Below, in pieces: positions 1 through 12,040 of a stretch of 64,000 bases of DNA. The translations under genes and the position numbers were made by a program. The stretch is from Liquidambar formosana (Eukaryota > Streptophyta > Magnoliopsida > Saxifragales > Altingiaceae), in contig CM077831.1 in the NCBI GenBank assembly GCA_039720395.1, positions 16,174,982 to 16,238,981 of the forward strand, given 5' to 3'. Position 1 is the stretch's first letter, and each line of letters opens with the position of its first letter. The notes under the pieces were generated by a model. The model saw nothing but the letters and a program-made list of their open reading frames with translations, searched no databases and was not told the DNA's origin.

Positions 1-400
1 GCACATGGTCAAGACACTGGGGGACACTCTATGGACAAGTCTGAGACACGTTGGGGCAGATTTTGTAAATAAATAAATAAAAAACATGGGGTAAAGTATG
101 TTATTTTAAAAACTATAAGGGTTGTTTTTGTATAAAAAAAATAATAAATGGGAACAGAGGGGCAAAATTTTGAATCCCTCCTCAGTCTCCACTCCTCACG
201 TTGGTGAGAAGAAGTGAGAACTTGAGGAGAACGACGGAGCGAGAGACAAAAAAGAGGGGCTAGGGTTTCATTCGACCTTCACCGACGGCCTTCCCTCCAA
301 CGACTGATGTAACCGACGACCGGCAACTGAAGAACTTCATGCGACGGTCTCCGACGAACTTTGTCCCTTTGAAATCTAGGGTTTGAAGCAAGTAAGTACC
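1..400. other. Left flank of the large MULE, transcript-leader-like
   Basis: No protein is recognised. From about 190 the sequence reads like a plant 5' leader: it is purine and pyrimidine rich, has two 'ctagggttt'-type motifs, and ends in a good splice donor (gcaagtaagt, near 388-397) just before the MULE target site. If this is a real leader, the MULE landed in a first intron and the gene would resume after 12,413. No downstream coding exon could be found, so this is inference. Confidence 0.25.
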
Positions 401-410
401 TTTATTTCTC
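401..410. repeat. Target-site duplication of the 12-kb MULE, left copy
   Basis: The 10-bp string tttatttctc lies directly before the left terminal repeat. It occurs again, identical, directly after the right terminal repeat at 12,403-12,412. A 9-11 bp duplication is the expected mark of Mutator-like insertion. Confidence 0.85.
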
Positions 411-806
411 GGCTCTTTTCCCAAAAAGGTAGGTTTTTTACATTTTATTCCGACTTGGGTGTAGATTTCAACTTAATTCCTACACTGCGATAAATCGTGC
501 TTGCTAACCACGATTTTAACAAAATCGTGGTTAGCAAGCACGATTTTACGTTGGGTATATAATTGCGTATTTGTAACTCTTGTATTAGTATAAAAAATTT
601 ATACCCTAAAATCGTGGATGCTAAGCACGATTTTGGATTAAAAACTGTATTTACAACCTGCGATTATGATGGTTAAAGTGTTTAAAGAATTAAAAAAACT
701 GGAAAAAATTTAGAACTAAAATCGTGGTTGCTAACCACGACTTTTAAAAAGCGTGGTTAGCAGCCACGATTTCACGAAGAATCGTGCTTACCAAGCACGA
801 CTTTAT
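411..806 (+). repeat. Left TIR with palindromic hairpin array
   Basis: This is the inverted partner of 12,041-12,402. It contains palindromes near 490-515, 520-546, 609-635, 719-743, 749-772 and 779-802, each a 10-12 bp arm such as aatcgtggtt with a mirrored ccacgatt. The hairpin order is broadly kept in the right copy, but the sequences differ at scattered bases, so the insertion is not recent. Confidence 0.8.
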
Positions 807-858
807 GTCCTGCACGCCCAATTCATCTTTCACACTTCACGGCACTTTATGGGCATTA

Positions 859-1050
859 ACATCCAATTATTACTAGTCATTCATAGTTAAGTTAGTAGTC
901 ATTTAATTTAAGTTCCAATTATTTTACATCCAATTATTACTAGTCATTCGTAGTTAAGTTAGTAGTAATTTAATTTTAGTTTCAATTATTCACATCCAAC
1001 TACTAGTCATTTGGAGTTAAGTTAGTAGTCATTTACTAAGATGTTTATAG
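859..1050. repeat. 66-67 bp tandem repeat, about 2.8 copies
   Basis: Copies begin at 859, 926 and 992, each starting acatccaa and continuing through 'ctagtcatt' and 'agttaagttagtag'. They lie just inside the left TIR of the MULE. No coding potential is visible. Confidence 0.8.
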
Positions 1051-1059
1051 CCATTCTTA

Positions 1060-2160
1060 TATATATAAATGGTCAATTCTATGGTACCCTAACCAAAAAT
1101 TGGATACCATACCCATAAGGTCACTTGAAATAGTAAATTGGTCAGTTCAAATGATAAGTGGGCCATCTGAAATAGTAAATTGATCACTTCAAATAGTAAA
1201 GTTGTCCACTAAATGGTTAAGTTGCTACATAATGCGGTGAGTGGCCAAGTTTATTGTTCACTATTTTTCAAACATCTTTCTTTTTTCTTGTTCCTTTTTT
1301 CAAACTCTTTATTTCTTCTCCTTTTTGCTTGATCCTGGGCCTTGCACTAAAGAATTGATTTATTAGTGCGTAAAGTATTCTATTGCCTTAAGTTCCTTGT
1401 GGTAAAAAATGTTCTTCATAAAAAATTTAAAAAAGAAGGTATCTTGTGGTAAAGAATGTTAAATATTTACACTTTTTTTCTTATCATTAAAAGCTAAATA
1501 TTTAGATCCATTTTTTTCCCATTTTACACATGGTTTTTGTAATTAACAATTAATGAAGATTACAAAACTTAGCGGCCAAGAACTGAAAAAAGACCCAAGT
1601 GGGCTACGAAAAATAATTGAAAATTGTCTGAAAAAATTACTCAACAATGCAGGTTTGGTATCCTGCTTTTTGGTTTACTTCTTCGTTTTGACCAAAGGAG
1701 GCTTGGAAGTCCATCATAAGGGTTATAAATATGGTGATTAGCCCTACTGGCATTCCTGTGGTCAATTAGGAAGTAGCATCTGCAATTGGAGAGATTGAGG
1801 CTTCAATAGCAGCAGTAGAGAAGTGTTATTTTCAACTAGCAACTTGTTTTTCAATTGAAAATTATCTCTGGAAGTTTCTCTTTTTATTCCTTATGAGATT
1901 GAACCCTTTGCCTTTAGCATGCATGTATAGAGTTTCGCTTTCTACCCCACCTTTTTTGTGCACTGTTTTTGAATACCTTTTTTGTGCTCTACATTTTTAT
2001 TCCTCACACAATGCCAATTATTTTTTGGAAATGAAAGGAAAAAAATATGAGAAAAAGAAATACTTAATCATTTCACTTCATCACTAATATCCCATCACAC
2101 CATCCATCGAAAGGCTAAGATTAACGATCAAAGCAAAATAAATGAAGTGACCCATAGCAC
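1060..2160. other. AT-rich MULE interior, nothing recognised
   Basis: Short degenerate repeats of 'aaatagtaaattg' occur around 1,120-1,230. Frames of about 60 residues at 1,553 and 1,893 show no known domain and no codon bias, so they are not called as genes. Confidence 0.4.
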
Positions 2161-2166
2161 TACTCA

Positions 2167-2920
2167 TTCTAAAATGATAGGGAAAATCCGGTATAGTTCC
2201 AACTGTAAACAGGACATCCCAAGTTATCGACTTGATAAAAAACCTGTACAAATCACATTAATAGAAATTTCACATCTAATCTGATAACCTAATTTACACA
2301 TACGCATCATATATTGCCAGTGGGGCTACATAACCTCATTGGTCCACTACGTTACTAGTTTCTAAAATGCTAGAAAAAATCTGGCATGGTGCCAGCTGTA
2401 AATAGGACATCCCAAGTTATCGACTTATCCAAAAACCTGTACAAATCACATTTATAGAATTTTCACATCTAATCTAATAACCTCATTTACACATAAGCAT
2501 CATATATTCCCAGTGAGGCTACATAACCTCATTGGTCCACTACGTTGCTAGTTTCTAAAATGCTAGAAAAAATCCGGCATGGTCCCAACTGTAAATAGGA
2601 CATCCCAAGTTATCGACTTATTCAAAAACCTGTACAAATCACATTTATAGAAATTTCACATCTAACTGATAACCTCATTTACACATAAGCATCATATATT
2701 CCCCAGGGGAGCTACATAACCTCATTGGTCCACTACGTTGGTAGTTTCTAAAATGCTAGAAAAAATCCGGCATGGTCCCAGCTGTAAATAGGACATCCCA
2801 AGTTATCGACTTATCCAAAAACCTGTACAAATCACATTTATAGAAATTTCACATCTAATCTGATAACCTCATTTACAAATAAGCATCAAAATATCCCAGT
2901 GGGGCTACATAACCTCAGTA
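2167..2920. repeat. 193-bp tandem repeat, about 3.9 copies
   Basis: Units start at 2,167, 2,360, 2,553 and 2,746, a constant 193-bp period, each opening with ttctaaaatg. The last copy is cut short near 2,920. Copies differ by a few substitutions and 1-bp indels. It lies inside the large MULE. No long open frame runs through the unit. Confidence 0.9.
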
Positions 2921-5386
2921 GTCAACATAATATGAAAAAGGAATTATGTACTCTACATGTTACATATGTTTATATCAAATGTAACGCATTGTTTTTCTAT
3001 GTGCAACTATATTGCTTTATAATCTATACAATTTCAATGCTTCAAAAGCAAAAGAGTGGCAAACATCCAATGGTCTTCCATTTTGAGACAAAAAAATCAG
3101 TGGTTTGCCAAATGGTATGTACATCGATTGTAAACTTGGCAAGCATAACTAAGCCTTTCAAATGTTTTTGCAAATACCTGCTATCATTGCCATGAAAGTC
3201 TCATTATAAATATGTGATCTGATACAACTATTCAACAATAAACTATTTCAATAGAACCAATCAAACAAATTAATATCCTTTAAACGGAAATAAGAAATAA
3301 ATATAAGTACAAAGGAAAAGAGAGAGAGAGAGATTCATCATGTGGTAAAACATATGAAAGAATTGGAAAAATAGTGGTTTAGGATATGTAAGCCCGTTAC
3401 TGAAGCATATCAATAACAAGCAACGTAGCTTATATTATTAGTAATAGTTCTAACATCTCTTATTAGTAAGAAATTTGGAACTTCCAACTACAGGTCCAAT
3501 CATTGAAACTTGCATTACTAACCTAAGTTCTTCTATTAACCATAAACTATAATATTTCTAAAACAATTTTCTATCTCTTAGATTGTGTATTTGTGTGCGT
3601 GAGAAAATTAAGTAAATGAAACAATAACAGCTTTGGAATCCTAGGTTTTATGTTGTCTTCGTTTCGAAAAAAACAATAATAATAAAATAAAGAAGGTAAA
3701 AACGGAAGAAATAATTAATTTGGCCCAAAACGAGTTAAATGAATTTGTAAACCTAGTAGTTTCACAACAAACTCATGGGAAATTCAGCTAAAACCCTAGC
3801 GTGCTCCTTCAAGGAAACCTGGTAGATTCACAACAAACAAATGTCATCAAAGTAAGCAGATAGCAGCAATAACCAGACATATAGATTGCATGTTGTCCAC
3901 AACAAATATATTTGATTATTACATTCTGTTTAGATGACAGTGATCAATTCCCAAGCAAAACATAGAAGCACAATATCATTTAAATTGTATCCAATATCTG
4001 ATATGCTATAGTGCATTTCACATGGCAACATAGTTTGTGAATCAGCCAAAAGCAAGAAAGTCAAATATAAGTTAGACCTCTGAATCATACCATAATTCAT
4101 ACTCCATCAACCAATGTTTTCTTCGAATCCAAATGGCCAAATGGGGGCTTAAATTGCAAATAGGAAGAGCAAAAGTGGGGAAGTGTGGAACTTTTGTCTC
4201 AACTTTTAGGCCATGTTGGTTTGCAGGGTCAAATCATTCCACCCCAAAGGTAGACAACTATGCCCCAAAAATGGTTGGTGTCATTTGGCTTCACGATTCA
4301 AGTACCAAACATGAGCATGATTTTTGAAGATTCCAGATAACTCAACTTCATTTAATATCATATTTTCTATTAGGCCAACAAATTCTTCATCAGCCTCAAT
4401 CCACACAATTTTTGGCTTTCCTTTGGTTTTCATGGTGATATTCGACTTCAACCAAATTATGCCTCCTTATTGGTCCTGTATTTAAAAGTCTTAATTAAGC
4501 AACTACCTCTCATTTTGTCCTTCATTCTATTTGCAACATTTTCACCAAATCTAATTAAAGCGATTCTATAAATATGGTCTTAGTCCTTTTCTCTTTTTAG
4601 GGTCATAATGTATAATTGAACCCAAGTCAATTACTCTATAGTAGTCACATGTTAACACTAAAGTAGGACCACTGTTAATCCTACCCTTACTCATCCCAAA
4701 ACATTTCAATACTTTTTTTCTTTGTTTTGTTATAAATTTTTATAATTCTTCACCCAACAAAAATATCCAAACCATTGAACCAACTAAATTAATGAATCAG
4801 TAAATGAAAGATTGAAAATATCCTATGTACATGAGAATCGAAGCAACATTTGGACACCTACACATTGAAGTTACAATCGACATCAACATGAATTTATAAT
4901 TTAAAAAGAAAACACATTATAAGAAAAAACACTTATTCCCTCACCTTATGAGGTATCATACACATTTCCTTCTATTGCGTAACTAATAAGTAACAGCAAA
5001 AACGAGAAAGTAGTAAATAAGGACCAAACAATTTACCCAAAACTATTTTACCTAATGAATTAACCTCAACTTCATTAGATAATCATTATAAAAGTTACAA
5101 AAAAGAGGAAACTAAACTTGGAGTTTTGGACTTAACATTTAAGGCATAAAAGTATAAATAACACATGCCATTAAAAAGTTGTACTGTAGCAAAACAACAA
5201 CAATGCCAAGGAAGAGATCAATTTAGCAACAATGAAATCATTGTTATTAATGCATATATCAGTACTGTTACTACAGTATATTATTGGGACCTGTTTTTTC
5301 ATAGAAGAAGCTGAAAATGAGCTTTGGAAATGAGCTTTCTTGTCCATCTTAAAGGCCAAACTGCCAAAGTAATTTTATATAATAAA
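2921..5386. other. AT-rich MULE interior, no gene recognised
   Basis: I see only low-complexity AT-rich sequence and a short GA run near 3,318-3,335. None of the 60-100 residue frames resembles a known family. No terminal repeats could be paired here. Confidence 0.4.
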
Positions 5387-6231
5387 CTAGCATGAACCCG
5401 CGCGATGCGCGGGTATCACAAATGAATATGAAGACAATAAATAGTTTAGCGATCCAGAGCTTAGGCCAACATGTTTTTATGTATGGTTCAACTCTTTGCA
5501 TCTCTACTTATAAAACAGTGTGTGTTCATCTTCTCATTAGTTGCCTTAGACAGTTAGGGGTTGTTACATATTCCCAACTTCTTTATAGCTCTTCTAAAAA
5601 AGAAAAAAATGAGACAACCTGATTAATTGAAGACAACCTGATTAACTGGAAAAAATATTTAATTCTTGATTGAATATGTTGTCAAATATGCCTAAATACT
5701 TACCAAATAAAACAATTGCTTATCTATAACAAACCAAACACTCAAGATTCTCATTTTACATGCCCTGGCAAAAATGCTATGAACTTATTTTGATAACTAA
5801 TAAAAAAATTGATTTTACAGGCTCCCATGATAACTTCATTGTTTATCTAGTCACTAACTGGTTATTTAAAAAATTAACAATAGAAAACCCAAACTAAATA
5901 ATTGCTTATGTAGTTAGTATCTTCCTTCAAACTGTAATAGAAAACTTATACTAAATAATAAAAGAAGGGATAAGGGAAAAGTAGAGGGAAAGGAAGGTGT
6001 ACAGAAAAGATGAGGAAAAAGTAGAAAAAAGGACAGGTTGTACCGTTAGGGGGGAAGGGAAGAAAAAAAAAAAAACTTATTTATGGGGGAGTTGCTGACA
6101 TCATTTGTGGGGTCATTTGTGGGGCCAAAGAGAAGGAGATGAATGGAATTTGAAGGGAAGTTTTATCAATGAGACACATAAGCAAAGTGCTGATGTCAGC
6201 CAAAAACTTTCTTTTATAGTATAGTAATAGA
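5387..6231 (-). mobile_element. Small non-autonomous Helitron
   Basis: Read on the minus strand, the 3' end shows a strong GC hairpin (arms cccgcg/cgcggg near 5,397-5,414), a six-base spacer, and then CTAG followed by T at 5,387. This is the Helitron 3' signature. The opposite end starts TCTATTACTATACTATAAAAG-like near 6,231, matching common plant Helitron 5' ends. It has no target-site duplication, as expected, and no helicase frame. The 5' boundary is uncertain by a few bases because the preceding base is T rather than the usual A. It sits inside the 12-kb MULE. Confidence 0.7.
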
Positions 6232-7080
6232 AGAAACTCAAAAACGCTCATAAAATTTTTTTCTTTCCTAATATTTTTTTTCTTCTTTAGCACAATAAAA
6301 AAAACTATCTACATGTAAATTATATCCAGTGGAGTCTTGGGCTAAATCTGGGCATGTAATGTTGATACGGTTCGGAAAAGTCAAGATAGAATAAAAAAGT
6401 TCCGTGTTACCAAACTTAGGAAATAGATGGATGGGGGAACATATTTTTATATAGTGTGACCGGAGTATATAGCCACAAACACCCTGCATAGGGGATGAAT
6501 AGGCATAATAAAATTTCCAAGGTAGTAAGTCACAAGCCTCCATCTATAGACCGTCAGGCATAATAAATAGGAATAAATTGTTGTAAGTGCTACCCTAGCT
6601 GCAGAATGAAGTAATTAACGCTCACAAGCAAGAAAAAAATAAAAATTTTGTATACCAAGTATAGAGTACATAAATTCCCCCAAACTATGCTGCCAATATG
6701 TAGTGCAATGCAGTGCTATAAATGCATTACATGCCTATGAATGTCAGATCAACAATCAGAATTAAGAAAATCAAAACCACTCCAAAAACATTATCTAATG
6801 ACTCTACAAAGCACAGGAAATTAAATTTACCAAAAGCCGTCCAAAGTTATATTCTCTTCAACAGTTTCGTAAAAGTCAAATGTTTGATATGGGTATCCAA
6901 GAAGCAACCTAGCATGAAAAAAAAAACAGAAGAAAAAGAATGAGTCCAAACTGTGGTTGAAAAAAAAATAAAAAATGAAGAAGAAAATATTAGCGGAACT
7001 AAAAATTGCATTAAAAAAGGGATGAATCTGATTCTACAAAGTGCTAATTATGAAAATAAAATACAAACATAATTAAAAAT
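6232..7080. other. AT-rich MULE interior, no gene recognised
   Basis: No supported gene or paired element ends were found. Short frames on both strands lack recognisable domains. Confidence 0.35.
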
Positions 7081-7083
7081 ATC

Positions 7084-7380
7084 CCAGGTCCTAATTAGAT
7101 TAACTTTTATCCTTTTTTTTCCCAGGTCCTAATTAAATTTTAGTAGTAAAGGGTGAAGATCCGATATCCTTTATTTTTCCCAGGTCCTAATGTAACGTCC
7201 TATATTTTATTAAATTATTACCAAACTTTCATCAATTAATAAAGTCATGTCAATAGCACATGATTTGAATTTACTATGGTGTCAACATAATTGGAATACT
7301 ACGTACAATGGTCTATGATGCTTGGTTCCTTTATTTAGTTTTAAAAAAATAATATTAAAATTAATTAAAGAATACCCTAG
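7084..7380 (+). mobile_element. Fragment of an LTR start with a repeated 13-mer in front
   Basis: The 13-mer cccaggtcctaat occurs three times within about 110 bp (near 7,084, 7,122 and 7,179). Right after the third copy begins TGTAACGTCCTATATTT, the usual start of a plant Ty3/Gypsy LTR of the 'TGTAAC..CC' class. The next 150 bp resemble the left part of the probable LTR at 17.2 kb (shared order of 'tatgttaat', 'cacat' and 'actacgta' patches). No matching LTR end or retroelement protein is visible nearby. Confidence 0.4.
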
Positions 7381-7779
7381 CACTTTAAAAAAAGAAAAAA
7401 AAAAAAAAAGAAAGAAAAAAAGAGAAGAGAATAGAATTAAGGATCCCTCTATAGTCTAAAAAACTTATATTCCACATTTGGTTGATGGGAGCTCAAAATC
7501 TCCCTATCGTCCCTTGATTTAAACCCACGCTTGCTTGCGTTTGAGATAGATGAACAAGGGGGTGTCCGGGCAGCCATAGCTGCCCCGATGCCCAAGTCAA
7601 GTTGTGAAACCAGACTAATAATAAAGAAGAAGAATAATTTTTAGGGGAAAACTGCCATACCTTGTTTTCCTCCCTTGTGGGTATTTTATAGATGAGGATA
7701 GATATTTTTTTAGATGCATTTATTGCTATATAAAGTTGTTTGTCACTTGTGTGAGCTGGATGCACCTTTCATATGGAGA

Positions 7780-8035
7780 ATTGGATTCGGTGCTGAGTTG
7801 ATAAAACTCAGCACCATACCTATCAACTCATCACCATACCAAGGTAATCCATACCCTTGAATAAGAGATTGGATGGCTTGGATTAAAAGTTGAAAATGTG
7901 CCACTGAAATGACCAAAATATGGTCTCATTGGGCAACTTTTTCAACTTTAAATTTAAGTCATCCAATCTCTTATTCAAAGGTGTAGATTACCTTGGCATG
8001 GTGTTAAGTTTTATCAACTCAGCACCAAATCCAAT
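7780..8035. mobile_element. Foldback MITE, 'gtgctgagttgataaaactcagcacc' family
   Basis: The 256-bp unit is a near-complete inverted repeat. It starts attggattcggtgctgag and ends with the mirrored ctcagcaccaaatccaat. The inner arms around 7,850 and 7,985 also pair ('ttggatgg'/'catccaa', 'ataagaga'/'tctcttat'). A diverged relative is at 54,191-54,418, and a short piece with the 'ctcagcac' core is near 62,905. Confidence 0.75.
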
Positions 8036-10490
8036 CCCCTCACATGGGTCTTTCTTAGAGGCCAAATCTTATCCTTTTACTGCATAAGCTGCAATGGGTA
8101 ATTATACCTTGTGCCGGTGTCCACAACAAAGAAGAGATGATATTTTTATCCCCCCATTTGCCACATCTAGTCTTTTTATATGGCACGTTGGTGAAGTCTC
8201 TATGTAAAATGTTTATGTTGTCACCCCAAGAAAGCCCCATTTGATTGAAGCAAAAAGGTAAAATGAAAACGAAAAGTGGTCATTGCCAAAAAGTAGTGAA
8301 CTGCACTACTAATTTTTTCTTGCAGGAGAATTTTTTCCCTAAAATACATACAACATTTGTTTTACGAGAAAAGCAAAACACAAAAGTCCAGATATGAATT
8401 TCACCTTTCTTGTAAACCAAATAAATAGCTAGAAAACCAAGTTTTATCATTACCATTTTTCTTCTTCTATTTTCCTATATTTCACTTTCCTTCAAAATTA
8501 GGGAATCTTGTTTTGAAACCCTAAACTTATTTTTCGAAAAAGGAGAGAAATCACCTAAGTTACAAGGCGGATGGGCATGAATTATGTGATTAATTAGATT
8601 ATTTTTTACTAACCATTGTATTTAGCCAACCATTGCCAAATTAAAAGAAACCACCAGCATGAAAGGTATAAACTCTATTTCAATTATTGAAACCAATTTC
8701 CTTTAAAAAAGATAAAATAAAATAGATTTATTAGAGTATCTTTGCCTTTTTAAAGCAAGTGATAAGATTAGGGTTCGAGTAATGATGTCATCATGGGCCT
8801 GATGTCTCAAAGTGTGTCTCAATCTTAGTGCAAAGGTGAAATACTGGTCATTGAGTTTTATTTTATTTATTTATTTATTTTATATATAATAATTGGGTAG
8901 GGTTGAGTTTTTTTTAATCTATTAATTTAATACTTTCTCTTTGAAGAAATTTTCTTTTTTAAATCCAAATTTGCCAACTTTTGAATGTGTTCACACAAAA
9001 GCGTTCAACTTTTAGTTCCACTCCGAAATGTCTATTCTCTGGCTTCTAAAGTTTGGATCATAATGCTCCACTCTCATTGTTCCCTCTGTATTAGCTACAG
9101 TTTACATGCACGTTTTGTGTAGGCCGAAAAAAACTACAGTGACGAGCAAAATATCATTTTAAAAATAAATGTGCACCTCATGTTAATAATTTGAGCAACC
9201 AAGGGGGTTGTGAATGTAGTACTAATTAATCAAAGTGGTGTTCAATATACGTAATAATATCCTAATTTGCATTTTAATAAAATGGGTAAAAAAAAATTTA
9301 ATCAATTATTAGAAGCAAAGACGAGGAAAGCATGCATTATTGACATAAGCAATGGGTATATTTAGTAGTAGGATGAAGGGTGAAGATCCCTCTAGTTTTA
9401 GAAACTTCTAGTCTCCGTTACTTAAAAATCATCGTTCATTTTTTAAAGTGAGATTTATGTAAAGTCCATGGCGTGTGATTGAATCATATATTATGTTTTA
9501 AAATAAAATTTTCCCAAAAGAAATCTAGAATCATATTATTATTCTTGCAAGGCAAAATTTAAACTAAAAAACCCTTGATTGAATAACACCCCTCCCCCCC
9601 CCCCCCCAAAAAAATAAATAAATAAATAAAAGAAGATCCATTTGGGGTTGATCCAAAGGCACCTTAATAAAGCTAAGGCATCATCTCTTTTGTAACTTTT
9701 TAATCTTTTCCTATATCTCATAAAAAGGATAAAAAGGAAACTCTATATCTTTTGTTGAAATTAAATAATGATATATGCATCAATAACAGTACGGCCAAGT
9801 GGTTCCTTTTATCTCAAAAAAGAGGGATTGGGGAGGGGGGGGGGGGAACTTTATATCTTTAGTTGAAATTAAATAAAGATACATACATCAGCATCAAAAA
9901 TAGTAATAAGCATGTGGTCAAATTAATAGACCCAGACTTGGTTAATTGGTTTTTATTTTGTAATATGAAAATGGTTTCCCATAGGAAGGAAGACCCAAGA
10001 CGGTCAAACAAAGGGACGTGGAACACGCTTTCAAACCCATGCTATGGTGACCCACTGTGTCGGCTTAACTTTTATCGTGGTTACACCAAAGTTCTAACTT
10101 TTCAAATTATTTTTTATCTTATTATTATTATTATTTGTGTGGATACCTCTAGGAGGCTTTAAACTCCAACCCCAAACCTCTCCCAAGTGGGGAGATACTT
10201 GGACATATATATATATATATATTTTTTTTATATATTTTCCTTTCTGGGATAAGTAGATACTTTGGCTATTAAGCCATTGAGTTGTGTTCTGGTAAAGAAT
10301 TCTTAATCCAAATTTACTTCGTACTTAGGTAACTATATTAGAAAATTTCAAGGTTTAATTAGGATTTCAACTTAGAATTTAGAGAGTTCAAATTCTGCCT
10401 AAATATTCCATCTAAGGAGATAGAATTTGTCAAATTCTAATGAAGGGAGACTTGGCACAATTTTGATCACCACTATCACTACCATACATC
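8036..10490. other. MULE interior with homopolymer runs, no gene recognised
   Basis: It contains C(16) near 9,591-9,607, a G run near 9,833-9,847, an ATTT run at 8,865 and an AT run near 10,207. The motif 'ggatgaagggtgaagatcc' appears at 9,371 and again at 11,034, with a relative at 7,150, suggesting shuffled pieces of one older element. No coding frame is supported. Confidence 0.4.
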
Positions 10491-10492
10491 AC

Positions 10493-10570
10493 CATTACTA
10501 CCAGTCTACCACTACCACCCATTACCATCACCAGGACCACTGCCCAACATCTAGTTTTATTTATAAAAAA
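10493..10570 (+). repeat. 78-bp direct repeat, copy 1
   Basis: This stretch (cattactaccagtctacc ... ttatttataaaaaa) is repeated without a mismatch at 10,938-11,015. The two copies bracket the 367-bp block that carries the METTL22-like exon. Such perfect duplications arise by template switching or break repair with a filler, or from a recent segmental duplication. Confidence 0.95.
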
Positions 10571-10575
10571 TCCAG

Positions 10576-10714
10576 GTATTCTTGGACATCCTCAGAAATT
10601 GAAGAAGCCCAAAGAGCTTCTTTGCTTGTAGCTGCTGATGTAATTTACAGCAATGATTTGACAGATGCATTTTTCAGTATGTTAGAGAGATTAATGTCGC
10701 AGGGTTCAGAACAG
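10576..10714 (+). pseudogene. Captured single exon of a METTL22-like methyltransferase
   Basis: After an acceptor-like 'aatccag', the frame reads 46 residues starting YSWTSSEIEEAQRASLLVA, then ADVIYSNDLTDAFF and MLERLMSQGSEQ, ending at a donor-like CAG/GTACCC. The central ADVIYSNDLTDAFF segment is characteristic of the S-adenosylmethionine-dependent methyltransferase-like 22 family, where 'ADVIY' follows the cofactor-binding core. No other exon of the gene is present on either side, so it cannot make a methyltransferase. The exon is open and keeps its splice borders, which suggests that capture from genomic DNA was fairly recent. It lies inside the 12-kb MULE between two 78-bp direct repeats. 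Family assignment is from recall of the motif. Confidence 0.65.
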
Positions 10715-10937
10715 GTACCCATAAAAACAATGGAATGGCTAGCAAGAGAATTTATAGGGTATAGCAAAGCTCACATCATGAGAGTAACTCTAAAAATCTG
10801 TTCTCTAATTTGCCTGAATCATACCAGTTAAAAGGTCTTCCAATGAGATCTTGAACACAAAAAGCTGCCCCAGTTGGGTGACAACATATACTAAATTAAA
10901 ATAATATTTTTGATTGATCAAGCCAATTGATTGAGTT

Positions 10938-11015
10938 CATTACTACCAGTCTACCACTACCACCCATTACCATCACCAGGACCACTGCCCAACATCTAGT
11001 TTTATTTATAAAAAA
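10938..11015 (+). repeat. 78-bp direct repeat, copy 2
   Basis: Identical to 10,493-10,570. After the copy the sequence continues differently ('aatcatattt' here, 'tccaggtatt' in the first copy), which marks the borders of the inserted 367-bp block. Confidence 0.95.
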
Positions 11016-11649
11016 AATCATATTTTTTTTATTAGGATGAAGGGTGAAGATCCCATTCTCCATCGTATTATACATACAGCCAGCAACAGGGGATGTAGAG
11101 GGGGAAAATAAAAGGGGCATTAGGGTTATCAAAATAAGAGAAGAGACACCATACCTGAGCTGGCATCACCTACATGTCGATCGACTTACATATCAAGCCA
11201 CAACCCGCTCAAGTCACCGCCCAGCATCAATTTGAACCAACGTTTGGCTGCTGCGAAAACTGTGGAAAAGGAAAAAATACAAGTTTTTACTCTCACTTTT
11301 AATATCGTTGAGCTCTAATCAAAATGGTTGGATCGGGTTCAATTCGAATGAGGTTTGTGTTCTCTTGGAAAATTATTACTTTCTTTTCGAACCGTACCCT
11401 TTTCTCAGCAACCAAACGGGGATGAGATAGAGCAACAAAAAGGGGGAAAATGAAGAAAAAAAAATTGCACCTACTGACCTGCGAATCCACCGACGAACGG
11501 ATCCACCGACGAAGATTTTGGTTCTCCCGGTTGAAGACTGAGAAGCCCACAAGAACGAATCCACCGACGAACGGAGGCTTGATGGCAGGGGTTTGGGTCT
11601 CACCTGTATGGGGAAAAATGAAGAGGCAGAGATGGAGAAGAAAAGAGAA

Positions 11650-11975
11650 AACAAAAGGAGAGAGAGAGAGAGAGCGGGACGGATGAAAAGGAGCGAGAGG
11701 GAGAAGAGGGAGCGCTGAAGAGAGGGAGAGAGCAGGTCTGACCTGAGGGGACGGATGAAAAGGAGAGAGAGAGGGAGATGAGGCATGGCTGAAGAGAGAG
11801 ACAGAGAGAGCGAGAAGGTCTCTGACCTAAGAGGACGGATGAAAAGGAGAGAGAGAGGGAGAAGAGGCATTGCGTGAGAGGAGAGGAGCTCTGACCTGAG
11901 GGGACGGCTGAAACGCAGAGAGAGGAGAAGAGGGAGCGAGCGAGGGAGAGAGAGAGAGAGAGAGGGAGAGGACGG
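11650..11975. repeat. GA-rich minisatellite, units of about 70-85 bp
   Basis: The phrase 'gacggatgaaaaggag' followed by GA-rich spacer recurs near 11,678, 11,750 and 11,832, with a mutated copy near 11,902. Each copy from the second on is preceded by 'tctgacct'. The 164-residue minus-strand frame over it is made of Leu/Ser-rich repeats and is a by-product of the repeat, not a gene. Confidence 0.75.
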
Positions 11976-12040
11976 CAGAATGGGCAGAGGGCATGGGTTT
12001 CTGACGGGAGGGTGGGGGGGTTGGAAAGTGTGAAGTACTT

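Noticed and set aside
480..810. CRISPR-like array of palindromes at the left MULE end
   Set aside because: Spacing is irregular, the unit is itself palindromic, an inverted copy closes the element at 12 kb, and the genome is a plant's.
10576..10714. A functional METTL22 methyltransferase gene
   Set aside because: Only one 46-residue exon is present, inside a transposon, with no other exon within several kilobases on either side.
11376..11870. 164-residue minus-strand frame rich in Leu and Ser
   Set aside because: It is read through a GA-rich minisatellite; the apparent protein repeats follow the DNA repeat and no domain is present.
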